From the NCBI GenBank assembly GCA_019348515.1, contig JAHWJF010000297.1:1-5361 (forward strand): 5,361 bases of DNA. Direction: 5' to 3'. The notes under the pieces are model-generated. The model was given only the letters and a program-made list of their open reading frames with translations. It was not told the DNA's origin and did no database searches. The translations under genes and the position numbers were made by a program. Below, in pieces: positions 1 to 4,962 of the stretch. Position 1 is the stretch's first letter; each line of letters begins with the position of its first letter. Origin of the DNA: Chloroflexota bacterium (GTDB lineage: Bacteria > Chloroflexota > Chloroflexia > Thermomicrobiales > UBA6265).

Positions 1-290
1 ACCGCTGTCGTCATCGCTGAGCGTCCCTCCGAGCGGGCCGAGGCGATGGCCGTCGGAGGGTTCCTGACTGGATACGCCGGCGCCAAGTAGAGGAGCTACG
101 CCACCGACTTGCGCCGCTTCGCCGTCTGGTGCCGACTGCCACGCCGTCAATCGCATGGTCAAGCGCCTGGCGCGGCGGGCGGGGATCGCCAGGCGGATCA
201 GCCGCCCGTCTTCGCCGCTCCTTAATCACCGCTGCCCTCGGCGCCGGCGCCCCTGCGGTGTCCAGGAAGCAGCCGGATGCTTGCGGTCGC
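1..290 (+). pseudogene. Tyrosine integrase remnant, internally deleted and frameshifted
   Basis: No intact frame exists, but joined frames read as both ends of a tyrosine recombinase. From base 4 one frame gives an N-terminal core-binding (SAM-like) segment: FLTGYAGAK, an in-frame TAG at 88-90, then RSYATDLRRFAVWC (91-132). This matches the usual 'GATRRSYATDLR.F..WC' pattern of actinobacterial integrases. A second frame from 158 reads VKRLARRAGIARRIS. A third (210-254) reads LRRSLITAALGAGAP, which fits the catalytic-domain 'HSLRRSFIT.AL.AGVP' box. The second frame then resumes at 260 with VQEAAGCLRS, like 'VQEAASHADPRTT'. The central catalytic part is missing, because the N-terminal segment runs almost directly into the C-terminal one, and the terminal tyrosine motif is absent. 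The protein must be inactive. It probably marks the edge of an old integrated element. The gene continues to the left of the window. Identity rests on recalled family patterns; I am fairly confident. Confidence 0.7.
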
Positions 291-305
291 AAGGGGGACC
301 CTTGC
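281..305. terminator. Tandem inverted repeats, possible terminator
   Basis: GCAAGGG (289-295), loop GGA, CCCTTGC (299-305) is a perfect 7-bp stem. It lies 23 bases past the stop codon of the minus-strand operon that ends at 328. A second small palindrome, TTGCG-GT-CGCAA (281-292), overlaps its left arm, so the two could be alternative structures. Read on the minus strand there is no T-run after the stem, though actinobacterial terminators often lack one. Read on the plus strand the stem is followed by TCAACTTTTCC, a weak T-tract. It may stop transcription from either side. It could also be incidental within the decayed integrase end. Confidence 0.4.
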
Positions 306-327
306 TCAACTTTTCCGATGAGGACGG

Positions 328-717
328 CTACCCGAGCCGGCTTGGGGGTAGGACCGGAAGAATTTGCTTGACAACGCCACCGTAGTCAGTGAGGTCCTCG
401 TATGAGTACTCGGCGACCACGGGGGCGTGTTGATGCTTTGGACACTCAGCGCGATTCAACACCACGGCCGGAACACCCAACGCTTGCGCGAGCCCCAGCT
501 CGTAATAGCAACTCGGTCTTTCGAAGGCAAGGTCAGCAACAACAAGTTGGACAGTGTTCAAGACTTCGAGGGCACGTTCTAAATCGAACGCTCCGGGCGG
601 TGTTCCATCGGGCATGACTATCTCATGCCCCCTGGTCCGTGCGACATCCAGCCACATTAATCGCTTTAAAGTAAAGTCGGGGTCGCTCCGTACGGGCAGG
701 ACAATCTGCAATTTCAC
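328..717 (-). CDS. Nucleoside 2-deoxyribosyltransferase-like protein
   Basis: A 129-residue protein of the nucleoside 2-deoxyribosyltransferase-like (NDT) Rossmannoid fold, a relative of TIR domains. The N-terminus (KLQIVLPVR, residues 2-10) looks like the first strand. The signature is at about 58-87: LVVADLAFERPSCYYELGLA followed by QALGVPAVVL. Asp62 follows a hydrophobic strand, and Glu73 in YYELG sits where NDT enzymes carry the catalytic glutamate that attacks the glycosidic bond. A small C-terminal part (Y104 to L123) probably completes the fold. The family cleaves N-glycosidic bonds of nucleosides or nucleotides; members in conflict systems are thought to act on nucleotide signals or NAD. 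The substrate here is unknown. Start is GTG at 717-715, overlapping the upstream gene's TGA in GTGA, so it is probably translationally coupled to the membrane protein encoded before it. No signal peptide or membrane segment is visible, so it is cytosolic. Length fits a stand-alone domain. Fold call fairly confident; function inferred. Confidence 0.7.
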   Translation of the reverse strand: MKLQIVLPVRSDPDFTLKRLMWLDVARTRGHEIVMPDGTPPGAFDLERALEVLNTVQLVVADLAFERPSCYYELGLAQALGVPAVVLNRAECPKHQHAPVVAEYSYEDLTDYGGVVKQILPVLPPSRLG

Positions 718-1505
718 GGCTCTGTTAGCTCAGCAAGACATTCGCTATCGCTCAATCCTCCAGCCGTACACTTTACCGAGTGAGTCAGAGCTGGCCAGTT
801 GACGATGCCGAGCGAAATGCAAAGCAACACGGACCCCGCAAACAGAGCTATGAAGGACTTCGGCAGGAAGCGTTCAATATTTCCAGCACTCAGAGTAGTC
901 AGCCGGATACGTCGCCCTTGAACTTCAACAAGCGCCTTCGAGTCAGCTAACTTTCTCCACTCCCGAAGGAATGGCTTGTAGGACTGGAGCCGAAAACGAC
1001 TGTCCGATTCGTTATTATCAGGAAACCTCAAATGTGGCGCCATCTCGTTCAGGACTTCGAATTTCGCGTTGTTTAGTGACTTGTAGTCGTCGATCTGCCG
1101 CAACCACAAATACGAGAATATGGTGGCGACCGTAGCGAGTAATGCTGCACTAGTGAGCCCGAGAGCGAGAAACCGCGTGCTGCTAAGAGCCCAGTTAATT
1201 AATAAGGCGATTCCGCCAAGAATCGCCACTCCAACCGAGTAATTCCATCGCGTAGTAGCGATCCGTCGATCTGTAACTAGCTCAGTAGACTGGTAATAGA
1301 CCTTGAACTCATCGAAGGAGAGTTGCTGATCATTCGCGTCGGCACTCTCCTCAGCCGCATCTGTCACGCCGCGCACGATACCCTCCCTCCAATCGCGCTG
1401 CACCGATGCTACAGGTTGCGCAGCCCTTGTCTTCCGAGGTGGGGCCGTCCGCCGGCCCTCGGCCGGAGGATTGGCATCAGTGTTGGCCACATCTAGCTGG
1501 TTCAA
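714..1505 (-). CDS. RipA-like three-helix membrane protein
   Basis: A 263-residue protein with a hydrophilic N-terminus rich in Ala, Arg and Pro (1-60), then SFDEFKVYYQSTELVTDRR (63-81). Hydrophobic helices lie near 89-107 and 112-135, then LWLRQIDDYKSLNNAKFEVL (133-152), a soluble stretch (153-208), NIERFLPKSF (209-218), and a third helix near 217-240. The 'TD.R...N', 'W..QI..Y..LN.AKF' and 'IE..LP..F' motifs match what I recall of the RipA family of octameric inner-membrane proteins, which is SLATT-like in general plan. In defence loci such proteins are suspected pore-forming or membrane-disturbing effectors. The assigned start is TTG at 1505-1503 with no Shine-Dalgarno; an in-frame GTG at 1490 (codon 6) is an alternative, and the first 60 residues may not all be translated. 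It is first in a two-gene operon, overlapping the NDT-like gene by 4 bases. The membrane topology is clear; the family name is tentative. Confidence 0.6.
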   Translation of the reverse strand: MNQLDVANTDANPPAEGRRTAPPRKTRAAQPVASVQRDWREGIVRGVTDAAEESADANDQQLSFDEFKVYYQSTELVTDRRIATTRWNYSVGVAILGGIALLINWALSSTRFLALGLTSAALLATVATIFSYLWLRQIDDYKSLNNAKFEVLNEMAPHLRFPDNNESDSRFRLQSYKPFLREWRKLADSKALVEVQGRRIRLTTLSAGNIERFLPKSFIALFAGSVLLCISLGIVNWPALTHSVKCTAGGLSDSECLAELTEP

Positions 1506-1579
1506 GGAGGGCAGTCCACTGCTGAGCTGTCGGACGAACTGTGAAGCAGGCGACGACGTGCCAGCATCCGCCAGTTCCG

Positions 1580-1615
1580 AGCATGGTCATGGCATGCTGA
1601 ACAGAAGTTTGTCAA
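1580..1615 (-). promoter_or_regulatory. Candidate promoter with overlapping inverted repeat
   Basis: On the minus strand a perfect -35 hexamer TTGACA occupies 1615-1610. At a spacing of 18 the best -10 candidate is CATGAC (1591-1586), a weak match. Overlapping it is the inverted repeat AGCATG (1580-1585), 7-base spacer, CATGCT (1593-1598), and CATG occurs three times at short spacing (1582-1596). This arrangement fits a repressor site over the promoter of the minus-strand RipA-like/NDT-like operon. The plus-strand TIR gene starts only 40 bases beyond the -35 box, so a bound protein could affect both operons. The plus-strand promoter itself is not obvious. The weak -10 keeps confidence modest. 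Confidence 0.35.
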
Positions 1616-1654
1616 CCGACTGGCAAGGGACTCGGGCTTACCAAAGAGAGTGAC

Positions 1655-2287
1655 ATGACGACCTATTTCGAGAAGATGCAGCGCCTGAACCAACTAGTGG
1701 CGAAGGCGGAGAACAACTACGTCGCCGCCGTGCGATCGGCAGCTCTTCGAGGCACCCCTAGGCCGGTACGACATAAATGCTTCATTTCGTACCATGGGGC
1801 GGACATCGATGGCGTAACACAGCTCGTCGATGACTTCAACGATGTGTTTATCCCTCGCGTTGTGGGAGTGTCTGATAGCGACTACTTGAAGGACCCGGTC
1901 AACAGTCAGGACGAGGAGTACATCAAGGCGCAAATCGGTGCCAGGTACCTAAGCGACTCTACAGTAACGATCCTCTACGTTGGAAAGTGCACGTGGGCAC
2001 GAAAGTACGTCGACTGGGAGTTGTCCTCGACGCTACGAGATGATTCGGTGAACAAGCGGAACGGGCTCCTGGCCATCACGTCATCGGACCGCAGCACGAA
2101 CACCCTACCGGAAAGGTTCACCGACAACTGGGCAAGCGACGGCTCCCTCTACGCAAGGTACCAGTACTATCCGACGTCAGAGTCATCTCTCCGCGGCTGG
2201 ATCGAGGATGCCTTTCAGGCGCGGACGTCGCGATGGCATCTCATCAATAACAGCCGAGCGCTTCGGAAGACCGACTCGACATGCTGA
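1655..2287 (+). CDS. ThsB-like TIR domain protein
   Basis: A 210-residue protein of the MTH538/ThsB-type TIR family (DUF1863-like). A helical lead (1-38) precedes strand A, HKCFISYHGAD (40-50), the typical 'k.FISYh..D' opening. DPVNSQDEEYIKAQI (80-94) and DSTVTILYVGKCTWARKYVD (101-120) follow, then WEL. Glu122 in YVDWE is the expected catalytic glutamate for NAD+ cleavage. The C-terminal part (YYPTSESSLRGWIEDAF, then TSRWHLINNS) is also characteristic. Known ThsB proteins of Thoeris sense phage and make ADP-ribose-derived messengers from NAD+ for a partner effector. Start is ATG at 1655 with only a partial Shine-Dalgarno (GAGAG) about 5 bases upstream. The next gene begins one base after the TGA, so it is very likely the functional partner: a SLATT membrane protein rather than classical ThsA. 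No membrane segment; cytosolic. Family call is strong; the exact product of its reaction is unknown. Confidence 0.88.
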   Translation: MTTYFEKMQRLNQLVAKAENNYVAAVRSAALRGTPRPVRHKCFISYHGADIDGVTQLVDDFNDVFIPRVVGVSDSDYLKDPVNSQDEEYIKAQIGARYLSDSTVTILYVGKCTWARKYVDWELSSTLRDDSVNKRNGLLAITSSDRSTNTLPERFTDNWASDGSLYARYQYYPTSESSLRGWIEDAFQARTSRWHLINNSRALRKTDSTC

Positions 2288-2288
2288 G

Positions 2289-3134
2289 ATGATCGAGGAC
2301 CACTTCCCGGAGTTTTATCGGAAGGCCGATGGGCACTCCAGGACTTGGCAGAAGTGGTACCTGTGGTCTGAGCGGGTGCAACTCATTTCCCTTCTGATCC
2401 CGGCTGGGCTGGCGAGCTTCTGGAATCCCGGGCCTCTCCTCGTCGTCCTGTCCTTTGCCGTCGCGACTCTCGCGCACATCTTCCGCCTTGCGACGAGCGC
2501 GGACGAGAAGTGGTGGAACGGCCGAGCCGGCGCCGAGTCAGCGAAGACGATCAGTTGGAAGTTCGTCGTAGGAGGGGATCCGTTCGCCGTCGATAACCGT
2601 CAGGGGGAGGTCGAACTAGCGACGCGGCTGGCCGAGATCGCATCGAAGGTCGCGAAGCTTGTTCCGGTATCCGTATCGCAAAGCCCCGCAACTGATGAGA
2701 TGAAGGCGGTTCGCCACCAGTCGCTTGATAAGCGAGTGAGCCTCTACTTGAACGAGCGGATTCGTGCCCAAATGGCATGGTACTCGAGCAAGTCTGACGT
2801 GAGCCTTGCGCAAGGCACGTGCTGGTCCCTTGCTGCCATTGCGGCACAGGCCGCTGCCCTGGTGCTCGGAATCGTAGGGGCAACGAACGACTGGAGCTTT
2901 GACTTTGTGGGAGTCTTCTCCGCTGCAGCGGCGTCTGCCGTGGCGTGGATGGCGGTAAAGCAGTTCGAAGTCCTCGGCCGGTCGTACGCTGTCGCGAGCA
3001 ATGAGCTCAGCTCAATCGAGGCTCGTATCAATTCCCAGCCCTGGGAGGAGAGGAGTTGGGCCGCGTTCGTGAACGAAGCGGAGGAGGCGATCAGTCGAGA
3101 GCACACGTCGTGGCAAGCCTCTCGGGCGGTGTGA
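2289..3134 (+). CDS. Four-helix SLATT domain membrane protein
   Basis: A 281-residue membrane protein with two helix pairs. Helices 1-2 are near residues 30-46 and 49-66, followed by SADEKWWNGRAGAESAKTIS (70-89) and WKFVVGGDPF. A soluble middle (100-175) leads to helices 3-4 near 177-198 and 205-225. It ends with FVNEAEEAISREHTSWQASR (260-279). The W..GRA.AES and AISREHT.W motifs are hallmarks of SLATT proteins with two domains in tandem (the SLATT_3 plus SLATT_1 type, as I recall). SLATT domains are predicted membrane effectors controlled by nucleotide-signal enzymes. I place the start at ATG 2289, one base after the TIR gene's stop. The same frame is open back to 2208, but those 27 extra residues overlap the TIR coding region and look unlike the family. 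There is no good Shine-Dalgarno, so translation probably depends on reading of the TIR gene. Inferred role: effector that perturbs the membrane when the TIR enzyme signals. Confidence 0.85.
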   Translation: MIEDHFPEFYRKADGHSRTWQKWYLWSERVQLISLLIPAGLASFWNPGPLLVVLSFAVATLAHIFRLATSADEKWWNGRAGAESAKTISWKFVVGGDPFAVDNRQGEVELATRLAEIASKVAKLVPVSVSQSPATDEMKAVRHQSLDKRVSLYLNERIRAQMAWYSSKSDVSLAQGTCWSLAAIAAQAAALVLGIVGATNDWSFDFVGVFSAAAASAVAWMAVKQFEVLGRSYAVASNELSSIEARINSQPWEERSWAAFVNEAEEAISREHTSWQASRAV

Positions 3135-3766
3135 CTCTGGGTCGCTGCCGCTTTCCTACCCGGCCCTGCGTTCGTGTGGCGCTGGTGCGCGGCCCTGGGA
3201 GATTCGGTCGGGCCTGACGAGGTGCTTACCGTCTCGGCACCTACTCTCGCCCGGACACGGCATTAGATCTCGCCGCGGTAACGACGAGGGGTAGGGTCCC
3301 CGGGCCGCCCACCGCCCGGCACGCGCCGTTAGGTTCGCTCGGCGTCTTTCGTTGCCTGGGATTCTGGCGGTTGATCTGTGTGGCAGTGTCCTAGCGGTCC
3401 GGACTGCGTTGATAGTTCGAGGCCGGTGCGGCGCATCGGTGTTTTGATGCGGATCGGTTTCGGCCACTCGAGCTGTCGGGTCCGCATCCCTTTAGAGGTG
3501 CGGTCATCGCGGATCACATGTGTTGGTCGGTGTCGGCGCAGCAACCGAGCGACCGCCGGCCCGACTGTGTTTCCGGGTAATCTCGTGACCCGCGGACGCA
3601 ACGTGGCCCGTTGTCGACCCCGCCGTGATGGTCTTAAGTGTCCGCCTTGACGTCTTCCTATTCGGGGGCTGACCGACTGTGACGGCGACGCCCGGGCCGC
3701 CGAAGCCTGAAGCGGAACCGACTTTGGCACGTCGACGCCTGACGATCTGAAGGCGGCCGAGGAGCG
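3135..3766. other. Gene-free GC-rich gap between convergent operons
   Basis: No convincing gene is visible in these 632 bases. Open frames of 90-133 codons occur on both strands, but they overlap each other, are dominated by Arg, Pro, Ser and Thr, and show no motif or ribosome binding site. This is typical of chance open frames in GC-rich DNA. The stretch contains several stem-forming repeats, of which 3432-3488 is the clearest, and CGGCCCTG occurs twice (3161-3168, 3190-3197). The plus-strand SLATT gene ends at its left edge and the minus-strand Nmad2 gene at its right, so transcription from both sides runs into it. It may be the remains of deleted genes or of an inserted element, but I could not identify which. 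Confidence 0.5.
3432..3488. repeat. Overlapping inverted repeats
   Basis: CGCATC (3432-3437), 8-base loop GGTGTTTT, GATGCG (3446-3451) form a perfect 6-bp hairpin. The right arm also belongs to a second pair, GATGCGGA (3446-3453) with TCCGCATC (3481-3488), a perfect 8-bp inverted repeat with 27 bases between. The two structures compete for the same arm. They could act as a terminator between the convergent operons or be debris of a mobile repeat; chance cannot be excluded in such GC-rich sequence. Confidence 0.35.
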
Positions 3767-4393
3767 TTAGGCGCCGCGGCGGAGCGCACCGTTCTTCCGC
3801 CACTCAAAAGGACGGCCCTGCACGCCGGTCACGCCGAGGCCCTCGAACCAGTCGATGAACCCTGTCACGTGCGCGGCGTCGAAGTTGACCTTGTAGAGCC
3901 TGCCCGCGCAAAGGTCCTGCCCGTGGAGGTATCGGACATGGTCGGGGATCTGGGGGGCGACTTCCCCAAAGTAGGCGAAGTGGTCCGAGAGCAGGAGCCG
4001 GTCGGGGTCGGTGTCATTCCTGATGTTCTGTGGGTTAGGGGAGCCGTCTTCGAGACTGTGGTGGGAGTCGAGTTGGTTCCAGTGGCCGTCCAAGCCCGGT
4101 GAGTAAATGTTGTCTCCGAACGCCTGCTTCAGGCTTCCAGCCAGGTTGGGCTTTTTCGACTGGAATCTCGGATCGTTGAAGTAGGTGCCGAAGTCCATGG
4201 CCGCGGTGACCTTCATCGTGAACACGAGGTGCCCGGTGAGCCCGTTCGGGGCGGAGCCGGTCCCGACGACCCAGTCCCCGAGGGATGCCATCTTCCGGAG
4301 TTTCGGTTTGCAGGTTGCGAGGGTGCACACGCCGTAGAACGGGTTCGGGGCGAACCCGTAGTCCCGAGCAACGACGTAGGAATAGAGGCGCAC
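3767..4393 (-). CDS. Nmad2 family protein
   Basis: A 208-residue protein that matches the Nmad2 (nucleotide modification associated domain 2) family nearly end to end. The N-terminus reads YSYVVARDYGFAPNPFYG (4-21), then CTLATCKPKLRKMASLGDWV (23-42) and VGTGS. Further blocks are FNDPRFQSKKPNL (72-84), FGDNIYSPG (91-99), SHHSLEDGSPNPQNI (109-123) and LLLSDHFAYFG (133-143). Conserved Arg, Asp, Cys, His and Lys residues in these blocks suggest a nucleotide or nucleic-acid pocket, but the family has no established reaction that I know of; the name comes from co-occurrence with DNA modification genes. The start is GTG at 4393-4391, immediately after the TAG of the upstream TIR gene (TAGGTG), with no Shine-Dalgarno, so translation should be coupled to it. 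The C-terminus (RPFEWRKNGALRRGA) looks natural. No membrane segment. Family identity is confident; its job beside a TIR enzyme is open: effector, sensor or nucleotide processor are all possible. Confidence 0.82.
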   Translation of the reverse strand: MRLYSYVVARDYGFAPNPFYGVCTLATCKPKLRKMASLGDWVVGTGSAPNGLTGHLVFTMKVTAAMDFGTYFNDPRFQSKKPNLAGSLKQAFGDNIYSPGLDGHWNQLDSHHSLEDGSPNPQNIRNDTDPDRLLLSDHFAYFGEVAPQIPDHVRYLHGQDLCAGRLYKVNFDAAHVTGFIDWFEGLGVTGVQGRPFEWRKNGALRRGA

Positions 4394-4870
4394 CTAACAG
4401 CCGAACTGACGGATCTTCTGCCGGTCCTTCAGCTTCCCATCGCTGTCGGTCCAGTTGTTGACGGTGCCGTTGATCGCTCCCTCGATCTGGTCGGCGCTCC
4501 AGCCGACGACCGCGTCGGCGTACTGGGCGAGCCCGTCGGGAACGTCGCACTCGGCGGCGCCGTGAATCCACACGCCCACGATCCGCATGTCCTTGTTTTG
4601 GGCGTAGTCGATCTCCCAGTCGACCCAGGGGCTGTTCTTCGGTTGGGGGGAGATGAGGACGAGCATCGCTCCGCCGGATGCCCAGTCGATCTTGGGGGCG
4701 AGAATCACGGATTTGATGTACTGCTCGTTCTCTGCGTTGTTCGGGTTGCTGCTGTCGACTGCGGACACCTTGATGTCATAGCCGTGCTCCTTGAGGAGGC
4801 GGCGCAGGTTCGCGATGTGCTGGTCGTCCTCTTGGATGTGGCTGACGAACACTCGGTTCGACTTCGGCAT
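4394..4870 (-). CDS. TIR domain protein, short form
   Basis: A 158-residue stand-alone TIR domain. NRVFVSHIQEDDQHIANLRR (5-24) is the opening strand and first helix. NAENEQYIKSVI (45-56) and AMLVLISPQPKNSPWVDWEI (68-87) follow. Glu86 in WVDWE is the expected catalytic glutamate for NAD+ glycohydrolase or cyclase activity, as in other bacterial TIR proteins. The rest (RIVGVWIHGA, 96-105; YADAVVGWSADQIEGAI, 117-133) completes the domain; there is no extra sensor or membrane region. The start is ATG at 4870-4868, set by a perfect AGGAGG six bases upstream; a GTG at 4894 in the same frame lies upstream of that site and is rejected. It shares little visible sequence with the ThsB-like TIR at 1655 beyond the fold motifs, so it is not a recent copy. 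Nmad2 follows with no gap. Likely role: NAD+-consuming or signal-making enzyme of a two-gene defence module. Domain call strong. Confidence 0.87.
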   Translation of the reverse strand: MPKSNRVFVSHIQEDDQHIANLRRLLKEHGYDIKVSAVDSSNPNNAENEQYIKSVILAPKIDWASGGAMLVLISPQPKNSPWVDWEIDYAQNKDMRIVGVWIHGAAECDVPDGLAQYADAVVGWSADQIEGAINGTVNNWTDSDGKLKDRQKIRQFGC

Positions 4871-4876
4871 GGCGAG

Positions 4877-4882
4877 CCTCCT
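4877..4882 (-). promoter_or_regulatory. Strong ribosome binding site
   Basis: Perfect AGGAGG on the minus strand, six bases before the ATG at 4870. It fixes the start of the TIR gene and excludes the upstream in-frame GTG at 4894. Confidence 0.85.
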
Positions 4883-4888
4883 GCGGTA

Positions 4889-4908
4889 GAACACTTGTGT
4901 TCGTACAC
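4889..4908. promoter_or_regulatory. Palindromic operator candidate
   Basis: GAACAC-TT-GTGTTC (4889-4902) is a perfect 6-bp inverted repeat. A further ACAC at 4905-4908 makes a second, overlapping GTGT-TCGT-ACAC pair (4897-4908), giving three alternating half-sites. It lies just upstream of the Shine-Dalgarno of the minus-strand TIR gene and about 55 bases before the plus-strand gene at 4963. A possible minus-strand -10 box TATCGT (4912-4907) partly overlaps it, without a good -35 box. The position suits a repressor controlling the TIR-Nmad2 operon and perhaps both divergent genes. The regulator is not encoded in the window. Confidence 0.45.
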
Positions 4909-4949
4909 GATACGGACTGATCCCCTCCTATGGGGGTGAAATCGTTCGT

Positions 4950-4955
4950 GGAGGA
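4950..4955 (+). promoter_or_regulatory. Ribosome binding site of the broken TIR-like gene
   Basis: GGAGGA seven bases before a GTG at 4963-4965. It shows that the decayed reading frame beginning there was once a genuine translated gene and sets its start. Confidence 0.65.
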
Positions 4956-4962
4956 ATCCTGC

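Noticed and set aside
1502..1693. 63-codon minus-strand open frame joining the RipA-like gene by a TTGA overlap
   Set aside because: It overlaps the start of the well-supported TIR gene on the other strand, covers the control region, and has no recognisable motif.
2208..2288. Upstream start for the SLATT protein, adding 27 residues
   Set aside because: It would lie inside the TIR coding region; the added residues are Arg-rich and unlike the family, and ATG 2289 is ideally placed for coupling.
3240..3340. Group II intron 3' end on the minus strand
   Set aside because: A GGGCGGCCCGGGGACC-like stretch recalls intron ends, but no domain V hairpin with a GAAA loop or reverse transcriptase remnant could be found.
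3156..3803. Overlapping open frames on both strands in the gap
   Set aside because: Biased Arg/Pro/Ser/Thr composition, mutual overlap, no ribosome site and no motif; typical chance frames in GC-rich DNA.
4889..4902. LexA/SOS box
   Set aside because: The arms GAAC and GTTC are 6 bases apart rather than the 4 of the Gram-positive GAAC-N4-GTTC box.
4229..4939. 236-codon plus-strand open frame opposite the TIR-Nmad2 pair
   Set aside because: It is antisense to two genes with clear family motifs; its Val/Gly/Leu/Asp-rich content is the usual mirror of GC-rich coding DNA.
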